From positions 55,182 through 119,181 of the forward strand of contig NZ_JAAGOH010000016.1 of assembly GCF_010499455.1 (NCBI RefSeq): 64,000 nucleotides of DNA. Direction: 5' to 3'. Shown in pieces: positions 9,451 to 19,400 of this stretch; positions within the stretch are counted from its first letter, which is position 1; the number at the start of each line of letters is the position of its first letter. A program made the translations under genes and the position numbers. Source of the stretch: Ideonella livida. Lineage in GTDB: Bacteria; Pseudomonadota; Gammaproteobacteria; Burkholderiales; Burkholderiaceae_C. Below the pieces are notes generated by a model, which was not told the origin of the DNA, made no database searches, and was given only the letters and a program-made list of their open reading frames with translations.

Positions 9451-10071
9451 TCAGCGTGCGGAGCGCAGGCCCGCCAGGTAGCTGTGGATGGTCTGCTGCC
9501 CCACTTGCACCAGGTCAAAGCTGTCGGGCGCCAGCGTCCAGTGCATCATCAGCCCGTCAACCAGTGAGAACAGGCCCAGGGCGGCGGTGCGCGGCGCCAA
9601 ATGGCTGCCCAGGCTGCCTGACTGTTGGGCCCGGGCCAGCAGGCCCTCCATCTGGCCCAGGTAGCGCTGGATGCTGTCGCGGTGCTGGTCCTGCTCGATC
9701 TTCATCTCGCCGGTGTATTCCGTCAGGTGGATGGCGATGGTGAACACCCGCTGCACCTGAGGTTTGCCCGCCAACTCCTGGAGCGGGCCCATGGCCAGGC
9801 TGCACAGCGTGTCGAGCACGGCGTCGGCCGGGGCGGCCTCCAGCTCACACATCGCGCTCTCGCAGGGCAGGACCACGCGTTCCATCATGGCGTGGAATAC
9901 CGCCGCCTTGTTCTCGAAGTGCCAGTACACCGCGCCACGGGTCACGCCAGCGGCCACCGCGATGTCCTGCAGTGAGGTGCCTGACACGCCTTGCCGCAGG
10001 AAGACCTGCTCGGCAGCGTCCAGGATCTGGTGGCGCGTCTCCAGCGCCTCGGCTTTTGTCTTTCGGACCAT
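9451..10071 (-). CDS. TetR-family repressor of an RND efflux pump (AcrR/TtgR-like)
   Basis: This local repressor has 206 residues from the start at 10071 (MVRKTKAEALETRHQIL). The open frame extends further upstream, but that part covers the operator and is not a plausible N-terminus. The helix-turn-helix lies at about 25-60 (GVSGTSLQDIAVAAGVTRGAVYWHF), very close to AcrR/TtgR. The C-terminal two-thirds is the helical drug-binding domain. The gene is divergent from a complete RND operon, and a perfect AcrR-like operator lies between. Drug binding probably releases repression of both sides. Confidence 0.92.
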   Translation of the reverse strand: MVRKTKAEALETRHQILDAAEQVFLRQGVSGTSLQDIAVAAGVTRGAVYWHFENKAAVFHAMMERVVLPCESAMCELEAAPADAVLDTLCSLAMGPLQELAGKPQVQRVFTIAIHLTEYTGEMKIEQDQHRDSIQRYLGQMEGLLARAQQSGSLGSHLAPRTAALGLFSLVDGLMMHWTLAPDSFDLVQVGQQTIHSYLAGLRSAR

Positions 10072-10110
10072 GACAGGGCGATTGTCCGTCAGCTGCCGCG
10101 TGCCGCCAAG

Positions 10111-10136
10111 ATACATACATACGTGTTTGTATGTAT
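10111..10136. promoter_or_regulatory. AcrR/TtgR-type operator
   Basis: The perfect 9-base arms ATACATACA (10111-10119) and TGTATGTAT (10128-10136) are separated by 8 bases. The known E. coli acrR-acrA operator has the same TACATACA...TGTATGTA layout. The site lies 39 bases before the repressor gene and about 125 bases before the pump operon. It overlaps a -10-like TATACT (10134-10139) for the rightward transcript, so bound repressor would block RNA polymerase. Confidence 0.85.
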
Positions 10137-10262
10137 ACTGATCGCACAGGCTGGTCCACCGTGCGTGCCGCATCCTCTTGGCACCTCAACCCAGTCTCTC
10201 CTGTTTGGCCCCTTGCCGTGCGGCGGGTGGGCAAGCCCCCCATCCTGTTGCAGGCCATTCCG

Positions 10263-11552
10263 ATGACCGTCATGCGCCCTTCCTCTCTTTCTGTCCTCGC
10301 CCCCCAGCCCACGCGGGCACTGCCGCGCGCCGGCCTGGGGCTGGCTGTCCTGAGCTTGGCTGTGCTGGCCGCCTGCGGGCCTTCCGGCGGCGGTGCGCCC
10401 GGCGGTGCCGGTGGCATGCAGATGCCGCCGCCGCCGGTGGGTGTGCTCACCGTGCAGACGGGCAGCGTCGCCCTGACCACCGAGTTGCCCGGCCGCCTGG
10501 AGGCGGTGCGTACCGCGCAGGTCCGCGCCCGTGTGACCGGCGTGGTCCAGAAGCGCCTGTTCACGGAAGGCGCGGTGGTCAAGGCGGGCCAGAGCCTTTA
10601 CGTGATCGATCCGGCGCCGTACAAGGCCGCGTTGGACAGTGCCTTGGCCAGCCAGGCCAAGGCCGAGGCCAACCTGGCCCAGGCCCAGGCGACGCTGGAG
10701 CGCAACCGCCCGCTCGCGGAGAGCAAGGCCATCAGCCAGGCCGACTGGGTGAGCACCCAGGCCGCGCACAAGGCGGCCGAGGCGGACGTGGCCGCCGCCA
10801 AGGCCGCCGTGCAGACCGCCCGCCTGAATGTGGACTATGCCGCCGTGCAGGCGCCCATCGGCGGTCGCATCGGTCGCTCGGTTGTGACCGAGGGCGCCTT
10901 GGTCAGCCAGGGTGAGGCCACGCTGTTGGCCACCATTCAGCAGACCGACCCGATGGTCATCAACTTCACCCAGTCGGCCGCCGAGGTGATGAAGCTGCGC
11001 CGCGCCATCGAGGCTGGCAAGCTGCAGGGCAGCGGTTCCACCCAGGTGCGCGTGGTGCTGGAAGACGGCAGCGAGTACCCGCTGCCGGGCAAGCTCCAGT
11101 TTGCCGACATCTCGGTGGACGCCACCTCCGGCCAAGTCACCTTGCGTGCTGAGGTGCCCAACCCCAAGGGTGAACTGTTGCCGGGCCTGTTCGTAAAGGT
11201 GCGCCTGGAGCAGGTGCGCAGCGACAACGCCATCCTGCTGCCGCAGCAGGCCGTCACCCGCGGCACCACCGGCGATACCGTGCTGGTGGTGGGTGAAGAC
11301 AAGCAGGTCGCCCCACGCCCGGTGCAGCTGGGCGGGGCCAAGGGCACGCAGTGGGTGGTGCTGGGCGGCCTGAAGGCGGGCGAACAGGTGGTGGTGGACG
11401 GCTTCCAGAAGATCCGACCCAAGGCCCCGGTCTCGCCGGTGCCGTGGACCCCCGGGGCAGCGCCCGCTGCCGGTGATGCACCGGGTGCCGCGTCTGGCGC
11501 CGCTTCAGGCGCTGCGGCACCCGCCGCACCCGCCTCGGGCGCCAGCCGCTGA
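10263..11552 (+). CDS. RND efflux periplasmic adaptor lipoprotein (MexA/AcrA family)
   Basis: This membrane-fusion protein links the inner-membrane pump to the outer-membrane channel. From ATG 10263 it has 429 residues; ATG 10272 is an alternative. A lipoprotein signal ends at LAVLAAC (lipidated C38). It continues with the MFP pattern: a beta-barrel/lipoyl start near VGVLTVQTGSVALTTELPGRLEA, a coiled-coil hairpin (about 135-195) with AEANLAQAQATLERNRPLAESKAIS cut by conserved turns, and the beta-barrel LFVKVRLEQ region. The C-terminal tail is a long Ala/Pro/Gly-rich extension. It is the first gene of the three-gene pump operon. Confidence 0.93.
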   Translation: MTVMRPSSLSVLAPQPTRALPRAGLGLAVLSLAVLAACGPSGGGAPGGAGGMQMPPPPVGVLTVQTGSVALTTELPGRLEAVRTAQVRARVTGVVQKRLFTEGAVVKAGQSLYVIDPAPYKAALDSALASQAKAEANLAQAQATLERNRPLAESKAISQADWVSTQAAHKAAEADVAAAKAAVQTARLNVDYAAVQAPIGGRIGRSVVTEGALVSQGEATLLATIQQTDPMVINFTQSAAEVMKLRRAIEAGKLQGSGSTQVRVVLEDGSEYPLPGKLQFADISVDATSGQVTLRAEVPNPKGELLPGLFVKVRLEQVRSDNAILLPQQAVTRGTTGDTVLVVGEDKQVAPRPVQLGGAKGTQWVVLGGLKAGEQVVVDGFQKIRPKAPVSPVPWTPGAAPAAGDAPGAASGAASGAAAPAAPASGASR

Positions 11553-11573
11553 CCGGCCAGGAGATTCCTTTCC

Positions 11574-14500
11574 ATGAATTCCAGGTTCTTCATCGACCGG
11601 CCCATCTTTGCGTGGGTCATCGCCCTGTTCGTTGTGGTGCTGGGGGCTGCGGCCATCACCCGGCTGCCCGTCGCGCAGTACCCGACGGTGGCGCCGCCCT
11701 CCATCGTCATCAACGCCAGCTACCCCGGGGCCTCGGCCCAGGTGATGGAAGACAGCGTGCTGGCCGTCATTGAGCAAGAGCTCAACGGCGCGCCGGGGCT
11801 GATCTACATGGAAGCCTCGGCCGATGCGACTGGCCAGGGCTCGCTGACCGTCACCTTTGAGCCGGGCACCGATGTCTCCATCGCCCAGATCGAGGTGCAG
11901 AACCGCCTGAGCCGCGCCACGCCGCGCCTGCCCAGCGCCGTCACGCAGCAGGGGGTGCGGGTGGACAAGGCCCGCTCGAACTTCCTGATGTTCGTGATGC
12001 TGACCTCCAGCAGCACGGCCTATGACCCGGTGGCGCTGGGCGACTACGCCGCCCGCAACATCCAGCCCGAGCTGCTGCGTGTGCCCGGTGTGGGTCAGGT
12101 GCAGTTGTTTGGCACCGAAAAGGCCATGCGCATCTGGCTGGACCCGCAAAAGCTGGTCAGCTACGGCCTGAGCAGCGCGGACGTCAACTCCGCCATTGCC
12201 AAGCAGAACCTGCAGGTCTCGGCCGGCAGCATCGGTGGCCTGCCCAGCGCCCAGGGCCAGACCCAGTTCGCCACCATCAAGGTCAACGGGCAGATGAACA
12301 CGGTCGACCAGTTCGGCCAAATTCTGCTGCGCGCCAACACCGATGGCTCCAGCGTCCGCCTGAAGGACGTGGCCCGCATCGAGTTGGGTGGCCAGGCCTA
12401 TGTGTCGTCCTCGCGCCTGAACGGCCAGGCCGCCACCGGCCTGGGCATCCAGCTCTCGCCCTCCGGCAATGCCCTGGCGGCGGCGCAGGGCGTGCGCGAG
12501 CGCATGGCCGACCTCAAGAAGTTCATGCCCGAGGGCGTGAGCTACGACGTGCCCTACGACAGCTCCAAGTTCGTGAAGATCTCCATCCAGGAGGTGGTCA
12601 AGACGCTGCTGGAAGCCATCGCGCTGGTGTTCATCGTGATGCTGCTGTTCCTCCAGAACATCCGCTACACGCTGATCCCCACCATCGTCGTGCCGGTGGC
12701 CCTGCTGGGCACCTTTGGCGTGATGCTGGCGATGGGCTTCTCCATCAACGTGCTCACGTTGTTCGGCATGGTGCTGGCCATCGGCATCCTGGTGGATGAC
12801 GCCATCGTGGTGGTGGAGAACGTCGAGCGCATCATGGCCGAGGAGGGCCTGAGCCCGCGCGAAGCCACGGTCAAGGCGATGGGACAGATCACCGGCGCCA
12901 TCATCGGCATCACCGTGGTGCTGATCTCGGTGTTTGTGCCCATGGCCTTCTTCTCGGGCTCGGTGGGCAACATTTACCGCCAGTTCTCGCTGGCCATGGT
13001 GGCCTCCATGGTCTTCTCCGCGGTGATGGCGCTCTCGCTCACCCCCGCGCTGTGCGCCACCCTGCTCAAGCCGGTGCCCGCCGGCCACCATGAGAAGCGC
13101 GGTTTCTTCGGCGCCTTCAACCGCGGCTTCAAGAAGACCACCCACGGCTACGAGGGCCTGGTGGCCCGCATCCTGCCGCGCGCCGGTCGCTATCTGGTGA
13201 TCTACGCCGCGATCTTGGCGGCCGTGGGCTGGATGTACCAAAAGCTGCCCAGCTCCTTCCTGCCCAATGAAGACCAGGGCTACCTGATCGTCAACGTGCA
13301 GCTGCCGCCGGGTGCCTCGCTGGCCCGCACCGAGGCCGTGATGGGCCAGGTCGAGCAGTTCTTCATGGCCCAGCCCGAGGTGGACAAGGTGGTGGGTGTG
13401 CTGGGCTTCTCGTTCTCCGGCTCCGGCCAGAACGCGGCCCTGGCCTTTGTGCCGCTCAAGCCGTGGGAGGAGCGCCAAGGCCCGCAGCACAGCGCGCAGG
13501 CGCTGGCCGGCCGGGCCTTTGGGGCGCTGATGGGCATCCGCGATGCCTTCATCTTCCCGCTCTCGCCGCCGCCCATCCCCGAGCTGGGCACCGCCACGGG
13601 CTTCAACTTCCGCCTGCAAGACCGCAACGGCCAGGGCCATGAAGCCTTGCTGGCCGCCCGCAACCAGATGCTGGGCATGGCCATGCAGAGCAAGGTGCTG
13701 CAGGGCGTGCGCCCCGACGGTCTGGAAGACGCGCCGCAGCTGCAGTTGGACATTGACCGCGAGCGCGCCGCCGCCATGGGCGTGAGCTTTGACGCCATCG
13801 GCAGCGTGCTGGCCACGCAATTGGGTTCGTCGTACATCAACGACTTCCCCAACGCCGGCCGCCTGCAGCGCGTCATCGTGCAAGCGGAGCCCCTGGCCCG
13901 CATGCAGCCCGAGGACGTGCTCAAGCTGCATGTGCCCAACACCAAGGGCCAGCAGGTGCCGCTCTCCGCCTTTGCCAGCACCCGTTGGGTGACCGGCCCG
14001 GTGCAGACCGTGCGCTACAACGGCTACCCGGCCATGAAGATCGCCGGCGACGCCGCCCCCGGCTACTCCACCGGTGACGCCATGGCCGAGATGGAGAAGC
14101 TCGCCGCTCAGCTCCCCCCGGGCTTCGGCTTCGAATGGACCGGCCAGTCGCGTGAGGAGAAGCTCTCCGGCTCGCAGGCCACCATCCTGCTGGCGTTCTC
14201 GATGCTGGCGGTGTTCCTGTGCCTGGCGGCGCTTTATGAGAGCTGGAGCATCCCGGTGGCCGTGCTGCTGGTGGTGCCCCTGGGCATCTTGGGTTCACTC
14301 ACGGGCGTGTGGCTGCGCGGCATGCCCAATGACGTGTACTTCAAGGTCGGCCTGATCACCATCATTGGCCTGTCCGCGAAGAACGCGATCCTGATCATCG
14401 AGTTCGCCAAGGACCTGCAAGCCGAAGGCAAGAGCCTGATCGAGGCCACGCTGGAGGCCTGCCACCTGCGCTTCCGTCCCATCATCATGACCTCGTTCGC

Positions 14501-14759
14501 CTTCATCCTGGGCGTGTTGCCGCTGGCCATCGCCTCGGGCGCGGGCTCGGCCAGCCAGCGGGCCATCGGCACCGGCGTGATGGGCGGCATGGTCACGGCC
14601 ACGGTGTTGGCGGTGTTCCTGGTGCCGGTGTTCTTTGTGGTCATCCGCCGCTTCTTCCCCTCCACGGGGCATGAGGCGCCGCACGGCACGGCCATTGCAT
14701 CGGCTGCTTCAGACGCCGCGGTGGCCGAGGCCCTGCACCATGACAAGAAGGAGGGCTGA
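11574..14759 (+). CDS. RND multidrug efflux transporter (MexB/AcrB, HAE1 type)
   Basis: This is the proton-driven trimeric inner-membrane pump of the tripartite system; its 1061 residues are close to AcrB (1049). The first helix is at about 10-28 (FAWVIALFVVVLGAAAITRLPVAQYP, read in parts). The proton-relay aspartates are in GMVLAIGILVDDAIVVVENVE (near 402-405). Two large periplasmic loops and 12 membrane helices are evident. The gene starts 21 bases after the adaptor gene with GGAGA upstream. It ends 4 bases before the outer-membrane factor gene. Substrates cannot be read from the sequence. Confidence 0.95.
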   Translation: MNSRFFIDRPIFAWVIALFVVVLGAAAITRLPVAQYPTVAPPSIVINASYPGASAQVMEDSVLAVIEQELNGAPGLIYMEASADATGQGSLTVTFEPGTDVSIAQIEVQNRLSRATPRLPSAVTQQGVRVDKARSNFLMFVMLTSSSTAYDPVALGDYAARNIQPELLRVPGVGQVQLFGTEKAMRIWLDPQKLVSYGLSSADVNSAIAKQNLQVSAGSIGGLPSAQGQTQFATIKVNGQMNTVDQFGQILLRANTDGSSVRLKDVARIELGGQAYVSSSRLNGQAATGLGIQLSPSGNALAAAQGVRERMADLKKFMPEGVSYDVPYDSSKFVKISIQEVVKTLLEAIALVFIVMLLFLQNIRYTLIPTIVVPVALLGTFGVMLAMGFSINVLTLFGMVLAIGILVDDAIVVVENVERIMAEEGLSPREATVKAMGQITGAIIGITVVLISVFVPMAFFSGSVGNIYRQFSLAMVASMVFSAVMALSLTPALCATLLKPVPAGHHEKRGFFGAFNRGFKKTTHGYEGLVARILPRAGRYLVIYAAILAAVGWMYQKLPSSFLPNEDQGYLIVNVQLPPGASLARTEAVMGQVEQFFMAQPEVDKVVGVLGFSFSGSGQNAALAFVPLKPWEERQGPQHSAQALAGRAFGALMGIRDAFIFPLSPPPIPELGTATGFNFRLQDRNGQGHEALLAARNQMLGMAMQSKVLQGVRPDGLEDAPQLQLDIDRERAAAMGVSFDAIGSVLATQLGSSYINDFPNAGRLQRVIVQAEPLARMQPEDVLKLHVPNTKGQQVPLSAFASTRWVTGPVQTVRYNGYPAMKIAGDAAPGYSTGDAMAEMEKLAAQLPPGFGFEWTGQSREEKLSGSQATILLAFSMLAVFLCLAALYESWSIPVAVLLVVPLGILGSLTGVWLRGMPNDVYFKVGLITIIGLSAKNAILIIEFAKDLQAEGKSLIEATLEACHLRFRPIIMTSFAFILGVLPLAIASGAGSASQRAIGTGVMGGMVTATVLAVFLVPVFFVVIRRFFPSTGHEAPHGTAIASAASDAAVAEALHHDKKEG

Positions 14760-14763
14760 TCCC

Positions 14764-16221
14764 ATGGCCCGCAATGCAATCCCCTCTCGTCCCGCGCTGC
14801 TGGGCATGGTCGTGCTGGCTGCCTTGAGCGGCTGCACCAGCCTGGCGCCAGAGCACCAGCGGCCCGATGTGGCGCTGCCCATGGTGGCAGCCGCTTCCTC
14901 CGTCCCCCAGGCGGCGGGTCAAGCCGCCGCCCTGCCGGGCTGGCAGGCCCTGGTGCAGGACGAGCGCCTGCGCCAAGTGGTGGACCTGGCGCTGCAGCAC
15001 AACGCCGACCTGAAGGTGGCGGCGCTGAACGTGCGCAAGACCGAGGCACAGTTGCGGCTGTCAGACGCCGACCGCTGGCCCACCGTCAACGGCGTGTTCT
15101 CCGCCCAGCGCGCGCCCAATACCTCGGGCGTGCAGACCAGTACGCTGCAAGCCGGCCTGCAGGTCAGCGCCTGGGAGGTGGATTTCCTGGGCCGCCTGTC
15201 CAGCCTGTCGGACGCCGCCCAGGCCAGCTACTGGGCCAGCGAGGCGGCTCAGCGCTCGGCCCGCCTGGCCCTGGTCAGCCAAACCGTCTCCGCTTGGTTG
15301 ACCTTGGCGGCCGACGGCGAGCAGCTGGCGCTGGCCGAGAAGACGCTCCAGGACCGTGAGGCCTCCCAGGCCCTGGCCGCGCTGCGCTACCGCGTGGGCG
15401 CCCTGGCCGAGCCGGACTGGCGCGGCGTCCAGGCCCTGACCGCGGCAGCCCGTAGCACCGTGGCCCAGGCCCGCCGCCAACGCACGCAAGACGAGAACGC
15501 CCTGCACGCCTTGGTGGGCGCACCGGTGCCGGCCGCGCTGCTGCCCGAGCCGCGCATTGGCGCCCTGGCCGAGGGCCGCTGGCTGGCCGAAGTGCCAGCT
15601 GGTCTGAGCGCTGATGCCCTGTTGGCCCGGCCGGACGTGATGCAGGCCGAGCAGCAGTTGCGTGCCGCCGAGGCCAACATTGGCGCCGCCCGCGCGGCGA
15701 TGTGGCCGCGCATCACCCTGAGCGCCAGTGCCGGCACGGTCAGCAACGAATTGTCCAACCTGTTCTCGGCCGGCACCTTTGCCTGGACCTTGGCGGGGCA
15801 AGCGGCCGTGGCGGTGTTCGACCATGGCCGCAACCGCGCCAACGTGCAGGTGGCCGAGATCAGCCGCGATGCCGCCGTGGCCAGCTACCAGAAGACGGTG
15901 CAAACCGCCTTCAAGGAGGCGGCCGACGGGCTCGCGGGCCAGACCGGCTGGCGCGAACAGCTGGCTGCCCAGCGTGCGCAACTGGCCGCCGAAGCCGAGC
16001 GCCACCGCCTGTCCAAGCTCAAGTACGACGTGGGCGCCAGCAGCCTGCTGGACTGGCTGGACGCCGAGCGCTCGCTGGCTGCTGCCCAGCAAGCCGTGGT
16101 GCAGGTGCAACTGGCGGAGCTGCTCAACCGCGTGAGCCTCTACAAGGCGTTGGGTGGGGATGAGTCCACCCGCTCCGCGGCGGTGGCGTCGGCCAAGGCA
16201 GCCTCTGGCGCGGCGCGCTGA
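14764..16221 (+). CDS. RND outer-membrane channel lipoprotein (OprM/NodT family)
   Basis: This TolC-like exit duct completes the efflux system. The product has 485 residues from ATG 14764, with the lipoprotein signal MVVLAALSGC (lipidated C24). Two repeated TolC-type halves are visible: the first begins near LVQDERLRQVVDLALQHNADL (about 60-80), the second near ADALLARPDVMQAEQQL (about 285). The C-terminal LKYDVGASSLLDWLDAERSL motif is typical of NodT-family members. It is the last gene of the operon; a strong hairpin follows. Confidence 0.93.
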   Translation: MARNAIPSRPALLGMVVLAALSGCTSLAPEHQRPDVALPMVAAASSVPQAAGQAAALPGWQALVQDERLRQVVDLALQHNADLKVAALNVRKTEAQLRLSDADRWPTVNGVFSAQRAPNTSGVQTSTLQAGLQVSAWEVDFLGRLSSLSDAAQASYWASEAAQRSARLALVSQTVSAWLTLAADGEQLALAEKTLQDREASQALAALRYRVGALAEPDWRGVQALTAAARSTVAQARRQRTQDENALHALVGAPVPAALLPEPRIGALAEGRWLAEVPAGLSADALLARPDVMQAEQQLRAAEANIGAARAAMWPRITLSASAGTVSNELSNLFSAGTFAWTLAGQAAVAVFDHGRNRANVQVAEISRDAAVASYQKTVQTAFKEAADGLAGQTGWREQLAAQRAQLAAEAERHRLSKLKYDVGASSLLDWLDAERSLAAAQQAVVQVQLAELLNRVSLYKALGGDESTRSAAVASAKAASGAAR

Positions 16222-16234
16222 AGCGCCCGTGCCA

Positions 16235-16260
16235 CGGCGAGCGGCGTGAGCCGCTCGCCG
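16235..16260. terminator. Hairpin between convergent RND operon and hydrolase gene
   Basis: A perfect 11-base stem, CGGCGAGCGGC (16235-16245) with GCCGCTCGCCG (16250-16260), has a GTGA loop. It lies between two convergent stop codons (16221 and 16268), the expected place for a shared terminator. Neither side has a T-run, so intrinsic termination would be weak. Confidence 0.5.
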
Positions 16261-16267
16261 GGTGCGG

Positions 16268-17023
16268 TCAATACATTGGCGCCAAGAAGCTCAGCGTGCG
16301 GCCCAGGGCCTGTGCGCTGGCTGCCGGGTGCCACGCCGCCCGGGCCCAGCAATTAAAGCCGTGCTGGGCGCCGGGGTAGTCAAAGAAGCTGCTCACCGCA
16401 GCGGCGGGTGACGCGGCCATGGCTGCCCGCACCTGCGCCACCGCCTCCGGCGGAATGGCGGCGTCCACGCCCGCATGGTGGAACATCACCGGGCAGTGGA
16501 TCTGCGGCGCCAGCGCCAGTTGGGTGGCAATGCCGCCGCCGTAGTAGCACACCGCGCGGTCTAGCACGCCAGTGGCGGCCAGCGCAAACGCCAGCCGCCC
16601 GCCCATGCAGTAGCCCACAGCGGCCACCTTGCCGTTCACGCCGGGCAGGGCCTTGAGGGCGGCCACGCTCGCCTGCAGGTCCGGGCCCACGGTGGCGGGT
16701 TGCACCGTCTTCATCAACGCCAGGGCGCGTTCGCGCTCTTCGCCCACATAGCCCAAAGAGAGGCGGGCGCCGTGGCGCCAGAACAGGTCCGGCGCCAGCA
16801 CCACATAGCCGGCTTGCGCCAACTGCTCGGCCACGCTGCGGATGTGCGGGTTCACGCCAAAGATCTCCTGCAGCAGCAGCACCGCGGGGGCTTGGCTGTC
16901 CTGGCCATGGCCGGGCGGCAGGGCGAGGTAGGCGTCCATCGCGCCGCCGTCGGTCGGCAGGCTCAGCCAGCCGGTTTGGACGGGGGAATGGGCGGCGGGC
17001 GCGAGCACATCAGGCAGCAGCAT
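16268..17023 (-). CDS. Dienelactone hydrolase family protein
   Basis: This is an alpha/beta hydrolase of the carboxymethylenebutenolidase type, 251 residues. The nucleophile cysteine is in GYCMGG (about 140) and the histidine in AQHGFNC (about 222). The oxyanion/entry stretch LLLQEIFGVNPHIRSVAEQLA and the catalytic aspartate region (HHAGVDAAIP) are in place. Classical members open dienelactone in chlorocatechol degradation, but many chromosomal copies act on other esters. No catabolic neighbours are present, so the substrate is open. It is convergent with the RND operon and 73 bases downstream of ruvC. Confidence 0.85.
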   Translation of the reverse strand: MLLPDVLAPAAHSPVQTGWLSLPTDGGAMDAYLALPPGHGQDSQAPAVLLLQEIFGVNPHIRSVAEQLAQAGYVVLAPDLFWRHGARLSLGYVGEERERALALMKTVQPATVGPDLQASVAALKALPGVNGKVAAVGYCMGGRLAFALAATGVLDRAVCYYGGGIATQLALAPQIHCPVMFHHAGVDAAIPPEAVAQVRAAMAASPAAAVSSFFDYPGAQHGFNCWARAAWHPAASAQALGRTLSFLAPMY

Positions 17024-17095
17024 GGGAAGGATCCTGCAAGGGGAGGTGCGGGATTGTGGACGCGGCGGCGGCAAGACTCTTTTCCATCCACACAC

Positions 17096-17677
17096 CTAGT
17101 ACGTGCGGCCCCGCTTGAAAACGCCGTGGGTCTTGCGGCTGAGGGTGGTGGCCTGGGCCAGGGCGGCGAAGGAGCCGCCAGCGTGGGCGTGGGTGATGGC
17201 GATGCCCAGGGCGTCGGCCGCGTCGGGCCCCGGCAGGCTGGGCAGGTTCAGCAGGCGCTGCACCATGGCCTGGATCTGCGGCTTGCCCGCCAGGCCGTGG
17301 CCGACCACAGACTTCTTCATCTGCGTGGCGGTGTATTCCTGCACCGTCAGGCCGCTGGCCACCAGGCTGGTGAGGGCGGCGCCGCGCGCCTGGCCCAGCA
17401 TCAGTGTGCTCTGCGGGTTGACGTTGACGAAGACGATTTCGCAGGCCGACTCGGTGGGCTGGTAGCGGGCAATCACCTCGCGCACGCCGTCAAAGATGAT
17501 CTTCAGCCGGCCGGGCAGGTCGCCCTGCGCCACGCCCGAGGTGGTGCGGATCGTGCCGCTGGCCACGTAGTGCAGGCGCTTGCCGTCCTGCTCCACCACG
17601 CCGAAGCCGGTGCAGGCCAAACCGGGGTCGATGCCCAGGATGCGGCGAAGGGCAGGGGGTGGTGGGGCCAGGCTCAT
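17096..17677 (-). CDS. ruvC: Holliday junction resolvase RuvC
   Basis: RuvC cuts four-way DNA junctions together with RuvAB. The 193-residue product is of usual size plus about 10 N-terminal residues ([11 protein letters not shown]). Acidic catalytic positions are visible: Asp in [11 protein letters not shown], Glu in [13 protein letters not shown] and Asp in [15 protein letters not shown]. It is the last gene of the leftward dusB-fis-purH-ruvC series, 62 bases after purH. ruvA and ruvB are not in the window. Confidence 0.94.
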   Translation of the reverse strand: MSLAPPPPALRRILGIDPGLACTGFGVVEQDGKRLHYVASGTIRTTSGVAQGDLPGRLKIIFDGVREVIARYQPTESACEIVFVNVNPQSTLMLGQARGAALTSLVASGLTVQEYTATQMKKSVVGHGLAGKPQIQAMVQRLLNLPSLPGPDAADALGIAITHAHAGGSFAALAQATTLSRKTHGVFKRGRTY

Positions 17678-17739
17678 GGCGGCGCGAGGAGGGGGGCGGC
17701 GGCCGCGCCGTGGCGCGGCGGCGTGCCCCCGTTTGGCGG

Positions 17740-19329
17740 TCAGTGCCGGAAGTGACGGGTGCCGGTCAGCACCATCGCGATGCCGCGCTCGTCGGCGGCG
17801 GCGATCACCTCGTCGTCGCGCATCGAGCCACCCGGATGGATGACGCAGGTCGCACCCGCGTCGACCACCACGTCCAGGCCGTCGCGGAACGGGAAGAAGG
17901 CGTCGCTCGCCACGGCGGTGCCCGACAGGCTCAGGCCGGCGGCCTGGGCCTTGATGCTGGCGATGCGGGCCGAGTCCAGGCGGCTCATCTGGCCGGCGCC
18001 GACGCCGAAGGTCATGCCGTCCTTGCAGAAGACGATGGCGTTGGACTTGACGAAGCGCGCCACGGTCCAGGCGAACTTCAGGTCCTCCAGCTGCTGGGCG
18101 GTGGGCTGCACCTTGGTGACCACCTTCAGCTCGCCGACGATGTCGAGGTTGTCGGCCGACTGCAGCAGCATGCCGCCGCCCACGCGCTTGAAGTCCAGCG
18201 CGTTCACCGCTTTGCTCACGGGCACTTCCAGCAGGCGCACATTGACCTTGCTGGCGTAGGCCGCGCGGGCCGCCGGGGTGATGACCGGGGCGATGGCCAC
18301 TTCGACGAAGTGCTTGTTGAAGTGGATCTTCTCGACCACGTCGGCGTCGAGCGGGCGGTTGAAGGCGATGATGCCGCCGAAGGCCGAGGTCGGGTCGGTC
18401 TTCAGGGCCTTCTCATAGGCTTCCAGCAGGGTCGCGCCCACGGCCACACCGCAGGGGTTGGCGTGCTTGACGATCACGCAGGCGGGCGCGTCAAAGGCCT
18501 TGACGCATTCCCAGGCCGCATCGGCGTCGGCGATGTTGTTGAAGCTCAGCTCCTTGCCCTGGATCTGGGTCCAGCCGGCCAGCAGGCCGTCGGCGACCTT
18601 GGCTTCCTTGTAGAAGGCGGCCGACTGGTGCGGGTTCTCGCCGTAGCGCATGCCCTGCACCTTGTGCAGCTGCAGGTTGAAGACGGCGGGGTATTCCTCT
18701 CGCTTGGGCACGGCGGCGGTGTTCTCTTCGGCGCCCGGCTCGATGGCGGTCAGGTAGTTGCTGATCATGCCGTCGTAGGCGGCGGTGTGCGAGAACACCT
18801 TCTTGGCCAGCATGAACTTGGTGGCGCGGGTCAGGCTGGCGCCCTTCGAGGCGGCCAGCTCGGCCAGCACCTGCGGGTAGTCGGTGGGGTCGATCACCAC
18901 GCCCACGTCCTGCCAGTTCTTGGCGGCGGCGCGCAGCATGGCGGGGCCGCCGATGTCGATGTTCTCGATCGCGTCTTCGAACGTGCAGTCGGCCTTGGCG
19001 GTGGCCTGGGCGAACGGGTACAGGTTGATGATCAGCAGGTCGATGGTGCCGATGCCGTGTTCTTTCAGCGCGGCCATGTGCTCGGGCACATCGCGGCGGG
19101 CCAGCAGGCCGCCGTGCACGCGCGGGTGCAGGGTCTTGACGCGGCCGTCGAGCATCTCGGGGAAGCCGGTGATCTCGGAGACCTCGGTGACGGGCAGGCC
19201 GGCCTGGGCCAGCAGCTTGGCGGTGCCGCCGGTCGACAGCAGCTGGATGCCGTGGCCGTGCAGGGCCTGGGCGAATTCGACGATGCCGGTCTTGTCAGAG
19301 ACCGAAAGCAGGGCGGTGAGTGGGCTCAT
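17740..19329 (-). CDS. purH: Bifunctional AICAR transformylase / IMP cyclohydrolase
   Basis: PurH carries out the last two steps of IMP synthesis. From ATG 19329 it has 529 residues, the normal length; the open frame upstream runs into the fis gene. The IMP cyclohydrolase domain begins with [18 protein letters not shown] and has STGGTAKLL and [12 protein letters not shown]. The transformylase domain carries [12 protein letters not shown] (Lys/His catalytic pair), [10 protein letters not shown] and the C-terminal [12 protein letters not shown] and [15 protein letters not shown] motifs. It lies 71 bases downstream of fis and is probably cotranscribed. Confidence 0.96.
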   Translation of the reverse strand: MSPLTALLSVSDKTGIVEFAQALHGHGIQLLSTGGTAKLLAQAGLPVTEVSEITGFPEMLDGRVKTLHPRVHGGLLARRDVPEHMAALKEHGIGTIDLLIINLYPFAQATAKADCTFEDAIENIDIGGPAMLRAAAKNWQDVGVVIDPTDYPQVLAELAASKGASLTRATKFMLAKKVFSHTAAYDGMISNYLTAIEPGAEENTAAVPKREEYPAVFNLQLHKVQGMRYGENPHQSAAFYKEAKVADGLLAGWTQIQGKELSFNNIADADAAWECVKAFDAPACVIVKHANPCGVAVGATLLEAYEKALKTDPTSAFGGIIAFNRPLDADVVEKIHFNKHFVEVAIAPVITPAARAAYASKVNVRLLEVPVSKAVNALDFKRVGGGMLLQSADNLDIVGELKVVTKVQPTAQQLEDLKFAWTVARFVKSNAIVFCKDGMTFGVGAGQMSRLDSARIASIKAQAAGLSLSGTAVASDAFFPFRDGLDVVVDAGATCVIHPGGSMRDDEVIAAADERGIAMVLTGTRHFRH

Positions 19330-19400
19330 GGTGGGAGGGGAGGGGTCGGAGAAGGTTTGGGGAGACGTGCACGATCCACGGGCGACAGGGCGCCTGCGGT

